A stretch of 64,000 nt of DNA from Paracoccus nototheniae (GTDB taxonomy: Bacteria; Pseudomonadota; Alphaproteobacteria; Rhodobacterales; Rhodobacteraceae): the NCBI RefSeq assembly GCF_004335005.1, contig NZ_RQRT01000016.1, forward strand, positions 1-64,000. Direction: 5' to 3'. This document shows, piece after piece, positions 42,941-51,927 of the stretch. Below the pieces are notes generated by a model. The model ran no database searches, had not been told where the DNA came from, and saw only the letters and a list, made by a program, of their open reading frames with translations. Within the stretch, counting starts at the first letter, position 1, and every line of letters starts with the position of its first letter. The position numbers and the translations under genes were made by a program.

Positions 42941-43963
42941 ATGGGTTACAAAGTCGTCGTCGCCGGCGCCACGGGCAATGTGGGCCGCGAAATGCTGAAC
43001 ATTCTGGCCGAGCGCCAGTTCCCCGTGGACGAGATCGCCGTTCTGGCCTCGCGCCGCAGCCAGGGGACCGAGGTCAGCTTTGGCGACAAGACTTTGAAGA
43101 TCAAGGATATCGAGCAGTTCGACTGGACCGGATGGGACATGGCGCTGTTCGCCATCGGCTCGGACGCGACCAAGATCCACGCCCCCAAGGCTGCGGCGGC
43201 GGGCTGCGTGGTGATCGATAACAGCTCGCTCTATCGCTATGATCCCCAGATCCCGCTGATCGTCCCCGAGGTGAACCCCGAGGCGATCCACGACTACAAG
43301 AACAAGATGATCATCGCGAACCCCAACTGCTCGACCGCGCAGATGGTCGTGGCGCTGAAGCCCCTGCATGACCGGGCGCGGATCAAGCGCGTGGTCGTGT
43401 CGACCTATCAGTCGGTGTCCGGCGCGGGCAAGGACGGCATGGACGAGCTGTGGGACCAGACCAAGGGCATGTATGTGCCGGGTCAGGAAAAGGCCCCCAA
43501 CAAGTTCCAGAAGCAGATCGCCTTCAACGTCATTCCCCAGATCGACGTCTTCATGGAAGACGGCTCGACCAAAGAGGAATGGAAGATGGTGGTCGAGACC
43601 AAGAAGATCATCGACAAATCCATCAAGGTTTCCGCAACCTGCGTGCGCGTGCCGGTCTTTGTCGGCCATTCGGAATCGATCAATATCGAGTTCGAGGATT
43701 TTCTGGACGAGGACGAAGCGCGCGAGATCCTGCGCGAGGCCCCCGGCATCCTGGTGATCGACAAGCGCGAACCCGGCGGCTACATGACGCCGATCGAATG
43801 CGTGGGCGATTACGCCACCTTCATCAGCCGCATCCGTCAGGACGGCACGGTGGAAAACGGCCTGAACCTGTGGTGCGTCAGCGACAACCTGCGCAAGGGC
43901 GCCGCCCTGAACGCGGTGCAGATCGCGGAACTGCTGGGCAATCGCTGCCTGAAAAAGGGCTGA
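42941..43963 (+). CDS. asd: Aspartate-semialdehyde dehydrogenase
   Basis: 340 residues from the ATG at 42941 (MGYKVVVAGATGNVGREML), with TAGGAG 11 bases upstream. It reduces aspartyl phosphate to the semialdehyde for lysine, threonine and methionine synthesis. The active-site Cys lies in IIANPNCSTAQM near 125-136; SVSGAGKDGMDEL near 158 and the catalytic His in RVPVFVGHSE near 237 are intact. Followed three bases later by the DedA gene. Confidence 0.97.
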   Translation: MGYKVVVAGATGNVGREMLNILAERQFPVDEIAVLASRRSQGTEVSFGDKTLKIKDIEQFDWTGWDMALFAIGSDATKIHAPKAAAAGCVVIDNSSLYRYDPQIPLIVPEVNPEAIHDYKNKMIIANPNCSTAQMVVALKPLHDRARIKRVVVSTYQSVSGAGKDGMDELWDQTKGMYVPGQEKAPNKFQKQIAFNVIPQIDVFMEDGSTKEEWKMVVETKKIIDKSIKVSATCVRVPVFVGHSESINIEFEDFLDEDEAREILREAPGILVIDKREPGGYMTPIECVGDYATFISRIRQDGTVENGLNLWCVSDNLRKGAALNAVQIAELLGNRCLKKG

Positions 43964-43966
43964 TCC

Positions 43967-44572
43967 TTGTTCGACTGGATCACCGGATTGCTGGAGGGCG
44001 GCGGGGCATGGGCCATCGCCGCCCTCATGCTGCTGGAAAACATCTTCCCGCCCATCCCGTCCGAACTGATCATGCCGCTGGCGGGCTTCAACGCCGCGCG
44101 GGGCGGCACGCCCCTGTGGCTGGCCATTCTGGCGGGCGGGGTCGGATCGACGCTTGGGGCGTGGTTCTGGTACGCCCTGGGCCGCGCCTATGGCCCCGCC
44201 CGCCTGCATCTGCTGGTGGCCCGCTATGGCCGCTGGCTGACCCTGACCCCGTCCGAACTGACCCGCGCAGAGGGCTGGTTCGCCCGCCACGGCGGGGCTG
44301 CGGTGTTCTTCGGGCGCTTCCTGCCCACCATCCGCACGCTGATCTCGGTCCCGGCGGGGCTGGCACAAATGCCCACCGGGCGGTTCCTGATCTATACCGC
44401 CATCGGCAGCTTCATCTGGTCGGGCGGGCTGGCGCTGGCCGGTTATGCGCTGGAAAACGGCTATGATTCCGTCAGCCACTGGATCGACCCGCTGTCGACC
44501 GCCATCGTTCTGGCGATCGTCGCGGTCTATGTGTGGCGCGTCATCCGCTGGCGCCCCGATCCGTCGGACTGA
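43967..44572 (+). CDS. DedA-family membrane protein
   Basis: 201 residues from a TTG at 43967, the only start that keeps the conserved N-terminus (MFDWITGLLEGGGAWAIAALMLLENIFPPIPSE). The DedA signature FPPIPSELIMPLAGF and the later FFGRFLPTIRTLISVPAGLA are present, with about four to five membrane segments. DedA proteins are thought to act as lipid scramblases or proton-linked transporters needed for envelope integrity. Tight coupling to asd is probably only economical packing. Confidence 0.9.
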   Translation: MFDWITGLLEGGGAWAIAALMLLENIFPPIPSELIMPLAGFNAARGGTPLWLAILAGGVGSTLGAWFWYALGRAYGPARLHLLVARYGRWLTLTPSELTRAEGWFARHGGAAVFFGRFLPTIRTLISVPAGLAQMPTGRFLIYTAIGSFIWSGGLALAGYALENGYDSVSHWIDPLSTAIVLAIVAVYVWRVIRWRPDPSD

Positions 44573-44588
44573 TCTTACGACCCCCCCG

Positions 44589-45236
44589 TCAGACTGAAAC
44601 CCACCGCTTGCCGCCATCCTCGGCCTGAACCAGCGTGCCCTCGGTGATGTCATGCACGATGCCGTGCAGCGACATCTCTCCGGCTTCGACCGCCGAGCGG
44701 ACAAAGGGAAACGTCATCAGGTTCTCCAACGAGACCAGCACCGCCTCGCGTTCCAGCGCGGGCACCTGATCGTCCTCGGGCAGATCCTTCACCCGGTCAT
44801 ATCCGGGGCGCAGGATGTCCATCCAGCGGCCCACGAAGCTGGTCTTTTCCTCCAGCTCGGGCGCGGCACCCGAACACATGGCGTGACAGCCCGCGACGCC
44901 ACCGCAACTGGTGTGCCCGACCACGATCAGATGCGCGACCTTCAGCGCCGCCACCGCATATTCCACCGCCGCCGAGGTGCCGTGCTGCAACCCGTCGGGC
45001 GCATAGGCGGGCACCAGATTGGCGATGTTGCGGTGAATGAAGAACTCGCCCGAATCGGCGCCAAAGATGCTGGTCACATGCACCCGACTGTCGCAGCAGG
45101 AAATGACCATGGCGCGCGGGCGCTGCCCCTCGGTCGCCAGACGCCGGAACCAGGCGCGGTTTTCGTTATAGGATGTGGCTTTCCAGCCATGATAACGCTT
45201 GATCAGATATTGCGGCAACGGAGACAGGTTATGCAT
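44589..45236 (-). CDS. Beta-class carbonic anhydrase
   Basis: 215 residues from the ATG at 45236. Zinc ligands are the Cys of CCDSR (about 46-50) together with the His and Cys of VVGHTSCGGVAG (about 104-115); the Asp/Arg dyad is in CDSR. It interconverts CO2 and bicarbonate in the cytoplasm. Length fits the plant-like bacterial type (Can/CynT). Convergent with dedA, and no operon partner. Confidence 0.95.
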   Translation of the reverse strand: MHNLSPLPQYLIKRYHGWKATSYNENRAWFRRLATEGQRPRAMVISCCDSRVHVTSIFGADSGEFFIHRNIANLVPAYAPDGLQHGTSAAVEYAVAALKVAHLIVVGHTSCGGVAGCHAMCSGAAPELEEKTSFVGRWMDILRPGYDRVKDLPEDDQVPALEREAVLVSLENLMTFPFVRSAVEAGEMSLHGIVHDITEGTLVQAEDGGKRWVSV

Positions 45237-45375
45237 CGCGAACCTCGCTTTCTGACCTGCCTGATAGGCCCTGATTGAAACAAATTCGAGCCTTTTCTTA
45301 GCCGCCCATCAAGCCTTTCTTCATCGGTTCCCGCCATCGTCGCACCGATCGGGACAGATCCCTGCGGAGGTATGA

Positions 45376-45753
45376 ATGGCACAGATTGCGGCCTTGGCGG
45401 TGTCCGAAGTGGTGCGCGTGGACAGCCGCCGCGTGGCAGAGATCATTGCCGAACTGGGCGAAACCGCGGCCCAGCACGTCATCGGGCTGGCGCTGGAACA
45501 GCTGGCCGCGGCACTGGTCGCGGTTCAGGCGGCCTTGCAGGCCAATGATCTGACGCTGGCCGCGACCCAGTCCGAACGGCTGTCGCGGCTGGCATGGCAG
45601 ATCGGGCTTTTGTCGCTGGCAGGCGTGGCGATGGATCTGGGCAGCATCGCGCTGCGCGACGACCCCGCCGCCCTGTCGGCCATCGCCGGGCGTCTGGACC
45701 GGGTCGGCAACCGCTCGCTGACCGCGATCTGGGACCGCACGGCCTTGCCCTAG
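45376..45753 (+). CDS. Hypothetical alpha-helical protein
   Basis: 125 residues from the ATG at 45376, with GCGGAGGT seven bases upstream. It is almost entirely helical and rich in Ala and Leu (VIGLALEQLAAALVAVQAAL, then LSRLAWQIGLLSLAGVAMDLG). The four-helix impression recalls Hpt-like proteins, but the phosphorylated His motif is absent. Unrecognised. Confidence 0.65.
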   Translation: MAQIAALAVSEVVRVDSRRVAEIIAELGETAAQHVIGLALEQLAAALVAVQAALQANDLTLAATQSERLSRLAWQIGLLSLAGVAMDLGSIALRDDPAALSAIAGRLDRVGNRSLTAIWDRTALP

Positions 45754-45899
45754 CGCCGCGCGGCGCATCGCTCAGGCATTTGGGGGCCGGGCGTGTCGCG
45801 CCGGGGGCATTATCCGTCCCGCCGTGGGGCATTCGGGGCCGGGGTTGCAGGCACGGGCCGGGCGTGTAGGCTGGCCGCCGATCTGCCAAGGATACCGAC

Positions 45900-47264
45900 A
45901 TGACCCTCGAATTCGCGCCTGCCTCCGACACCGCCTTGCCGCTCTGGCTGGTCTGGGCAGGCGATCCGCTGCCGCCAGCGGCGGGCCCATGGCCGCAGGC
46001 CTGCGGCTTTGCCGGACGCGCGGGCCAGATCTGTCTGCTGCCCGATGCCTCGGGCGGGCTGTCCGGCGCGATCATGGGCCTGGGCGATCCGGCACAGGCC
46101 GGACGCGACCGCTTTGCCCTGGCCCGCGCCCAATCCCTGCCGCCCGGCGACTGGCAGCTGGCCGACCTGCCACAGGGGCTGGACGCCGACCAGCTGGCGC
46201 TTGGCTGGCTGCTGGGTCAGTACCGCTTCACCCGCTACAAGGGCGCGACCGTGCCCGGCCCGCGTCTGGTCTGCCCCGCAGGCGTGGACGCCGACCGCAT
46301 GCTGGCCATCGCCGCCGGAGAGTTCCTGACCCGCGATCTGATCAACACCCCCGCCAGTGATCTGGGCCCCGACCAGATGGAGGCCGCCGCCCGCGCGCTG
46401 GCCAACAGCCTTGGCGCCCGGATCGAGGTGATCAGCGGCACGGCGCTGCTGAAACAGAACTTTCCGCTGATCCACGCCGTGGGCCGCGCCGCCGCCTCTG
46501 ATCCGCGCCTGATCGATATCCGGCTTGGCGATCAGGGGCCGATGCTGACGATCGTCGGCAAGGGCGTCTGCTTCGACACCGGCGGGCTGAACCTGAAACC
46601 CGGCGCCTCGATGGGGCTGATGAAAAAGGACATGGGCGGCGCCGCCACCGCGCTTGGCCTGTTGAAGATGCTGGCCGGAACCGGGGCGGCTGCGGGGCTG
46701 CGCGTGCGGGTGCTGATCCCGGCGGTCGAAAACAGCGTCGCGGGCAATGCCTTTCGTCCCGGCGATGTCCTTTCCAGCCGCAAGGGCCCGACGGTCGAGG
46801 TCAACAACACCGATGCAGAAGGCCGGCTGGTTCTGGCCGATGCGATGACCTATGGGGCCGAGGAAAGCCCCGATCTGATGATCTCTCTGGCGACGCTGAC
46901 CGGCGCGGCGCGGGTGGCGCTCGGCCCCGATCTGCCGCCGCTCTATTGCGACGACGATGCCACCGCACAGGCCCTGCAACAGGCCGCGATGCAGGTGGGC
47001 GACCCGATCTGGCGCATGCCCTTCTGGGATCCGTACGAGGCTCTGATCGAACCCGCGATCGCCGATCTGGACAACGCCCCCTCGGGCGGCATGGCGGGAT
47101 CGATCACCGCCGCCCTGTTCCTGCGCCGCTTTGCCGAAGGCGCGGGGCGCTATGCGCATCTGGACATCTATGGCTGGCAGCCGGTGGCCGCGCCGGGCCG
47201 TCCCAAAGGGGGCGTGGGCCAGGGCGCCCGCGCCATTCTGGCCGCCCTGCCGCGGCTCTTCTGA
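45900..47264 (+). CDS. Leucyl aminopeptidase family (M17) protein
   Basis: 454 residues. The C-terminal M17 domain has all metal ligands and catalytic residues: GKGVCFDTGGLNLKPGASMG near 221-240, KKDMGGAA near 246, and NNTDAEGRLVLADA near 302-315. The N-terminal domain is shorter than in PepA (about 500 residues), so PepA versus the shorter alphaproteobacterial paralogue is unsettled. It removes N-terminal residues from peptides. The next gene, an NlpC/P60 peptidase, starts three bases after its stop, hinting at joint peptide turnover. Confidence 0.9.
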   Translation: MTLEFAPASDTALPLWLVWAGDPLPPAAGPWPQACGFAGRAGQICLLPDASGGLSGAIMGLGDPAQAGRDRFALARAQSLPPGDWQLADLPQGLDADQLALGWLLGQYRFTRYKGATVPGPRLVCPAGVDADRMLAIAAGEFLTRDLINTPASDLGPDQMEAAARALANSLGARIEVISGTALLKQNFPLIHAVGRAAASDPRLIDIRLGDQGPMLTIVGKGVCFDTGGLNLKPGASMGLMKKDMGGAATALGLLKMLAGTGAAAGLRVRVLIPAVENSVAGNAFRPGDVLSSRKGPTVEVNNTDAEGRLVLADAMTYGAEESPDLMISLATLTGAARVALGPDLPPLYCDDDATAQALQQAAMQVGDPIWRMPFWDPYEALIEPAIADLDNAPSGGMAGSITAALFLRRFAEGAGRYAHLDIYGWQPVAAPGRPKGGVGQGARAILAALPRLF

Positions 47265-47266
47265 TC

Positions 47267-48079
47267 ATGGACAGCCGCCTGACCCCCGCCACCGACCGCG
47301 TGGCGCTGCAATCGCTGCGCGGCCAGCTGGACCGCCCGGCCTTCACACCGGGCCGCCCGGCACGGCTGGCCGTGCCGCTGGCCGATCTGCTGAACGCACC
47401 CGACGGGCGGCGCGACCGCCAGATCAATTTCGGCGCTGATCTGACGGTGATCGAGGATCGCGGCGCGATGAGCTTCGTGCAGGCCGCGCTGGACGGCTAT
47501 TGCGGCTGGCTGCCCGGCGCGGCGCTAAGCTTCGATCTGCCGCCCCTGACCCATCGGGTCACGGCGCCTGCCACGCATCTCTACCCCGGCCCCGACATGA
47601 AACTGGCCCAGACCGCCGCCCTGTCGATCGGCGCCCGCCTGTCCGTCACGGGGACCGAGGGGAACTTCGCCCGCCTCGCCTCGGGCGATTGCGTGCCCTT
47701 GCCCCATATCGGCGACACCCCCGCCCCCGATCCCGCCGCCGTGGCCGAGACGCTGCTGGGCACGCCCTATCTCTGGGGCGGAAACAGCCGGGCGGGCATA
47801 GACTGCTCGGGCCTCGTGCAGGCGGCGCTGACGGCCTCAGGCATCCCCTGCCCCGGCGACAGCGACCTGCAACGCGCGGCCTTTCCGGCTACGGAGGCAA
47901 TCCGGCGCGGCGATCTCATGTTCTGGCCCGGCCATGTCGCGATGGCCCTGTCCCCGGACATCATGATCCACGCCACCGCCTGGACCATGTCCGTCATCAC
48001 CGAACCGATTCCCCAAGCCCTCGCCCGGATCGACGCCGCAGGCGACGGCCCCTTCCTCGGCGCCCGCCGCCCCACCTGA
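47267..48079 (+). CDS. NlpC/P60-family peptidase
   Basis: 270 residues from the ATG at 47267. N-terminal SH3-like region (about 40-140), then the NlpC/P60 domain: GTPYLWGGNSRAGIDCSGLVQ near 160-180 with the catalytic Cys, GDLMFWPGHVAMAL near 210 with the His, and IHATA near 232. Such enzymes cut gamma-D-glutamyl bonds of murein peptides. No signal peptide is visible, so it may act on cytoplasmic murein peptides like its neighbour aminopeptidase. Confidence 0.88.
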   Translation: MDSRLTPATDRVALQSLRGQLDRPAFTPGRPARLAVPLADLLNAPDGRRDRQINFGADLTVIEDRGAMSFVQAALDGYCGWLPGAALSFDLPPLTHRVTAPATHLYPGPDMKLAQTAALSIGARLSVTGTEGNFARLASGDCVPLPHIGDTPAPDPAAVAETLLGTPYLWGGNSRAGIDCSGLVQAALTASGIPCPGDSDLQRAAFPATEAIRRGDLMFWPGHVAMALSPDIMIHATAWTMSVITEPIPQALARIDAAGDGPFLGARRPT

Positions 48080-48089
48080 GGCCCCCAGT

Positions 48090-48150
48090 TCATCTTGGTC
48101 CAAATATCCCGGGGGGAGTCCGTCAGGACGGGGGGCAGCGCCCCCCTTCC
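48090..48150 (-). terminator. GC-rich hairpin after truB, dispersed repeat type
   Basis: On the minus strand a stem GGGGGGCGC/GCCCCCC is followed by a second C-rich block and CCCGGGATATTTGGACC. The same layout (hairpin, C run, GGATATTT) occurs on the plus strand at 62338-62385. It lies just downstream of truB and convergent with the NlpC gene, so it likely ends transcripts. Confidence 0.5.
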
Positions 48151-48154
48151 GGCA

Positions 48155-49048
48155 TCACAGATTGAACACCCGTTCGGGCTGGACCATGCCACCCTGATAG
48201 CGGCCGATGCAGACCGGCCCCTGCGCATCCATGACCCAGACCAGTTCGCCCCATTCCGCCCCGCCGGTCACCTCGCCGGGATTGCCGTTCCGGATGCGGA
48301 TGCCGCCCTCGGGCGTGGCGCGCAGCATGGGCAGGTCGGTCAACCCCGTCTCCAGCGGCAGGATCTGGCTGTCCAGCCACTCCTGCGCGTCCCGGTCCAC
48401 CCGGTCGAAGGGCACGGCGTGCTCGACCTCGAATGGCCCGGACCAGGTGCGGCGCAGATGGGCGACATGGCCCAGACAGCCCAAAGCCCGGCCCAGATCG
48501 CGGGCGATGGACCGGACATAGCCGCCCTTGCCGCAGACCATCTCCAGCCGGGCAGACCCCTCGTTCGCCTCCAGCAGGGTCAGGCTGTCGACCCATAGTG
48601 GGCGGGCGGCCAATTCCATCTCGATCCCCTCGCGGGCCAGATCATAGGCGCGCTCGCCCTCGACCTTGACGGCGGAAAAGGCGGGGGGGATCTGCATGAT
48701 GTCGCCGGTAAACGCGGCCAGCCCCGCCTGCACTTCGGCCGCCGTGGGCCGCGCCTCCGACGTCCGCACGACCGCGCCCGAGGCATCGTCGGTCGCCGTC
48801 TCGGCCCCCCATGTCACCACGAAGTCATAGCATTTCAGCGCATCGGTGACGATCGGCACGGTCTTGGTGGCCTCGCCCAGGGCGATGGCCAGAACGCCGG
48901 TCGCATCGGGGTCCAGCGTGCCCGCATGGCCCGCCTTCTTCGCGTCCAGCGCCCATCGCACCTTGGCCACGACGGTGGTCGAACCGACCCCTGCGGGCTT
49001 GTCAACGATCAGCCAGCCGCTGATGTCCCGGCCCTTCTTGCGCGCCAT
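48155..49048 (-). CDS. truB: tRNA pseudouridine-55 synthase
   Basis: 297 residues from the ATG at 49048 ([20 protein letters not shown]); the frame extends upstream without support. It isomerises U55 in the T-loop of tRNAs. The catalytic Asp is in [17 protein letters not shown] near 36-52; [19 protein letters not shown] near 180-198 and the RRTWSGPF segment fit the family. It is the last gene of the leftward rbfA - phosphodiester glycosidase - truB set. Confidence 0.96.
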   Translation of the reverse strand: MARKKGRDISGWLIVDKPAGVGSTTVVAKVRWALDAKKAGHAGTLDPDATGVLAIALGEATKTVPIVTDALKCYDFVVTWGAETATDDASGAVVRTSEARPTAAEVQAGLAAFTGDIMQIPPAFSAVKVEGERAYDLAREGIEMELAARPLWVDSLTLLEANEGSARLEMVCGKGGYVRSIARDLGRALGCLGHVAHLRRTWSGPFEVEHAVPFDRVDRDAQEWLDSQILPLETGLTDLPMLRATPEGGIRIRNGNPGEVTGGAEWGELVWVMDAQGPVCIGRYQGGMVQPERVFNL

Positions 49049-49102
49049 GCGATCACTCCTGCAAAACCAAGCGCCGGGGCATAGCCCCCGCATCCGGGGC
49101 GG

Positions 49103-49861
49103 TCAACCGCCCGGCTGGACCAGTCCGATGATCGGCCCCATGCTGCGCCCGAAATCCGCCCGCCGGACCGAGGGCGCATAGAGCCGCGAGATCGAGCCGT
49201 CGAAATACAGCGCATCCCGCACCCCCAGCCCGTCGCGGAAGAACCGCCCGAATTCGTGGAAGGTCACCGGACGGCTGGAGATGGCGAACCACGCCGTCTG
49301 CCCGTCGGGCGCCACACCCACGCCGTTCCGGATATAGCGGCTGTCGCTATCGACCAGAAAGCGGGGGTGCAATTCGCCATCGATCACCAGCATCGGCCCG
49401 GATTGGCTGGCCAGACGGCAATCGGGGCGGGTGTCGGCGAATTCCAGCGTCTCGATCACCGCAAAGGGCCGGGCACCGCCGGTGCAGAAGACGCCATTGG
49501 GCAGCATCCCGAAATTGTCGCGGCTGCCTCCGGTGACGATGGGCGACAGCTCGGTCCCGTCGATGATCAGCAGACCCACGGCACGGTAATCGTCATGAAA
49601 CATGCCCGCATTCATGGCGAAGGACAGATCCTCGCCCGACTGCAGGCTGCGGCGGACATTGGCGAAGTTGCGCAGGGGCGCCCCATCCGGGCCGTCCTGC
49701 CACAGCCGCAGCGCCGGCTCCTGCGCGGCGGGCACCTCGCACAGGACATAGCCCTGCCCGTCATGATCCACCCGTTCGCAGGTGGCAGCGCCCGACGGCA
49801 AGGCCAGCGCCATCAGCATCCCGCAGGCCACCGCAAGGCGGCGCGGCAGGTCAGCGCGCAT
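49103..49861 (-). CDS. Exported phosphodiester glycosidase-family protein
   Basis: 252 residues from the ATG at 49861, supported by GAGG eight bases upstream; an in-frame ATG six bases earlier lacks that spacing. Signal peptide to about residue 25 (LPSGAATC). The NAGPA-like domain is seen in [19 protein letters not shown] near 77, [11 protein letters not shown] near 115, [19 protein letters not shown] near 178 and [12 protein letters not shown] near 217. The family hydrolyses sugar phosphodiesters. The start overlaps the end of rbfA by 11 bases. Confidence 0.85.
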   Translation of the reverse strand: MRADLPRRLAVACGMLMALALPSGAATCERVDHDGQGYVLCEVPAAQEPALRLWQDGPDGAPLRNFANVRRSLQSGEDLSFAMNAGMFHDDYRAVGLLIIDGTELSPIVTGGSRDNFGMLPNGVFCTGGARPFAVIETLEFADTRPDCRLASQSGPMLVIDGELHPRFLVDSDSRYIRNGVGVAPDGQTAWFAISSRPVTFHEFGRFFRDGLGVRDALYFDGSISRLYAPSVRRADFGRSMGPIIGLVQPGG

Positions 49862-50291
49862 CGTCATCCTCGGACGCGTCATCGGGACGGTCCGGCGCCT
49901 CGACATCGCGGCGCACGCGCTCATCCTCGAACAGGCGGCGGGTGTCGTCCATCATGTCGAAGGTCTCGTCCAGCTGGAACCGCAGCTCGGGCGCGTATTT
50001 CAGCGTCAGGCCCTTGGCGACAAGATGGCGCAGCTCGGGCGCATTGCGGCGCAGGGCCAGCAGCGCCTCGTCGGCCTCGCGCCCGCCCAAAGGCAGCACG
50101 AAGGCCGTCGCCACCTTGAGGTCGGTCGAGGTGCGCACCTCGCCCACGGTGATCGAATGACGGTTCAGTTCGGGGTCGTGGACATCGCCGCGTGCAAGCA
50201 CTTCGGCAAGGGTACGACGGATCAGTTCGCCCACACGCAGCTGACGCTGCGCCTTCGAGCCCTGACCATGAGAATTGCGGTTCTGTGCCAT
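49851..50291 (-). CDS. rbfA: Ribosome-binding factor A
   Basis: 146 residues from the ATG at 50291 ([26 protein letters not shown]). It is a KH-fold maturation factor for the 30S subunit 5' region of 16S rRNA. Characteristic parts are [34 protein letters not shown] and [24 protein letters not shown]. The tail is strongly acidic (EDDDAR). It is the first gene of the leftward set and divergent from dapB, with an 81-base gap for both promoters. Confidence 0.95.
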   Translation of the reverse strand: MAQNRNSHGQGSKAQRQLRVGELIRRTLAEVLARGDVHDPELNRHSITVGEVRTSTDLKVATAFVLPLGGREADEALLALRRNAPELRHLVAKGLTLKYAPELRFQLDETFDMMDDTRRLFEDERVRRDVEAPDRPDDASEDDDAR

Positions 50292-50372
50292 GATCCCCGA
50301 TGTAGGGGGTCGCGGGCCGCGCCGCAACGGGGTAAAACGCCCCCCGACAAGCCCCGGACAGGAAGACACGCC

Positions 50373-51206
50373 ATGAGCGATTTGCAGAACACCGACCAGC
50401 CACAGCTGCCGGGCGTGGTCGTGACCGGCGCCTCGGGGCGGATGGGGCAGATGCTGGTGCGGCTGGTGCTGGAAAACCCTGAATTGCGGCTGGTCGGCGC
50501 GTTGGTGCGCCCGGGACATGACTGGATCGGGCAGGATATCGGCATGGCGATGGGCGGCGCGGCGGTGGGCGTGATCGTCAGCGACGATGCGGTGACGGCC
50601 ATCGCGCAGGCGCAGGCGGTGATCGACTTCACCACCCCCGAAGCCACGCTGGCCTTTGCCGAACTGACCGCGCAGGCCCGCGCCGTGCATGTGATCGGCA
50701 CCACCGGGCTGGGCCCCGACCATCTGGCGGCGCTGGCGGCCAGCGCCCGCCACGCCCCGATCATCCGGGCCGGAAACATGTCGCTTGGGGTCAATCTGCT
50801 GGTCGGTCTGACCCGCAAGGTTGCCGCCGCTTTGGGTGAGGACTGGGATATCGAGGTGGTCGAGGCCCATCACCGCCACAAGGTCGATGCGCCCTCGGGC
50901 ACCGCGCTGATGCTGGGCGAGGCCGCAGCCGAGGGGCGCGGCGCCACGCTGGACGATCTGCGCACGCCAGCACGCGACGGGATCACCGGGCCGCGCGCGC
51001 CCGGCTCGATCGGTTTTGCAGCCATCCGGGGCGGCGATGTGGTGGGCGAACATGACGTGATCTTTGCGACCAGTGGCGAACGCATCGTGCTGCGCCATCT
51101 GGCGACCGACCGGGCGATCTTTGCGCGCGGCGCGATCCGAGCGGCGATCTGGGGTCAGGACAAGGGGCCGGGCGAATACGACATGCATGACGTGCTGGGG
51201 CTGTAA
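50373..51206 (+). CDS. dapB: 4-hydroxy-tetrahydrodipicolinate reductase
   Basis: 277 residues from the ATG at 50373, with AGGAAG upstream. It reduces the dipicolinate precursor with NAD(P)H in lysine and meso-DAP synthesis. Cofactor loop [14 protein letters not shown] near 16-29, IGTTGLG near 110, catalytic [19 protein letters not shown] near 163-181, and [19 protein letters not shown] near 210-228. Normal length. Downstream is the convergent SH3 protein gene. Confidence 0.97.
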   Translation: MSDLQNTDQPQLPGVVVTGASGRMGQMLVRLVLENPELRLVGALVRPGHDWIGQDIGMAMGGAAVGVIVSDDAVTAIAQAQAVIDFTTPEATLAFAELTAQARAVHVIGTTGLGPDHLAALAASARHAPIIRAGNMSLGVNLLVGLTRKVAAALGEDWDIEVVEAHHRHKVDAPSGTALMLGEAAAEGRGATLDDLRTPARDGITGPRAPGSIGFAAIRGGDVVGEHDVIFATSGERIVLRHLATDRAIFARGAIRAAIWGQDKGPGEYDMHDVLGL

Positions 51207-51213
51207 GGCCCCG

Positions 51214-51819
51214 TCAAGGCTGGACCGAACAGCAACCGCCCAGCATCCTGGCCGGATCGTCATGGATCACCAGCAGCGCGCGCAACCCGAACAGCCGGTC
51301 CGACATCCCGTCCGAACAGTGCTGCGGCATGGCAGTCAGGGTCATCCCCTGCGCCACCACCGCGCGGGTCGGATCGCGAAAGACCCCGGTCGACAGCACG
51401 TCCTGCACCGGGGCCGCGCGGTCCGGCAGCCCGGCCTGTTCCAGCACCAGCGCGCCGTCCCTGGCGCTGACGGCCCAAAACGGCTCGGTCCCATAGCACA
51501 AGAACCCCTCGGGCAGCGCGCCCTCGTCCCAGACATCCGTGCGATAATCCAGATAGCGGGCCGACACCCAGCCCGATTCCTCGCCCGTATTGACCCTTGC
51601 CCAGCCCCGGGTCTCCTCGACCACCTCGATGCCGGTGGCATCAGAGGCCAGCGTGCCGATGATTGCCGCATTCGCGTCGGGGTCGGCGCGGATGTTCAGC
51701 ACGTCGTCCGGGGCCACGCGGGCCACGTCGAACAGCGTCGGCAGGATATATTCCTGCGTGGCAAAGGCGGGACCGGCCAGGATCAGGGTCAGGGCAAGGG
51801 CAAGTGTGGTGCGCAGCAT
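51214..51819 (-). CDS. Exported SH3-domain protein
   Basis: 201 residues from the ATG at 51819, with GGAGG seven bases before it. Signal peptide to about residue 20 (GPAFA-TQ). Residues ~30-90 are an SH3b-like unit: [19 protein letters not shown] and [17 protein letters not shown]. The remainder ([21 protein letters not shown] and a Cys-containing tail ending [10 protein letters not shown]) matches the COG3650-type envelope proteins. Role unknown. The frame remains open far upstream, but only antisense to tsaE-amgK. Confidence 0.82.
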   Translation of the reverse strand: MLRTTLALALTLILAGPAFATQEYILPTLFDVARVAPDDVLNIRADPDANAAIIGTLASDATGIEVVEETRGWARVNTGEESGWVSARYLDYRTDVWDEGALPEGFLCYGTEPFWAVSARDGALVLEQAGLPDRAAPVQDVLSTGVFRDPTRAVVAQGMTLTAMPQHCSDGMSDRLFGLRALLVIHDDPARMLGGCCSVQP

Positions 51820-51927
51820 GGGGCCTCCGGGATGGGTCGCCGTCAGTTTAGCGCGTCGGGGCCGCCCGCGCATCTCACGGTTTCGCGGATGGTTCCCCCC
51901 GGCGCGGCAAGCGGCTAGAACCACCCC

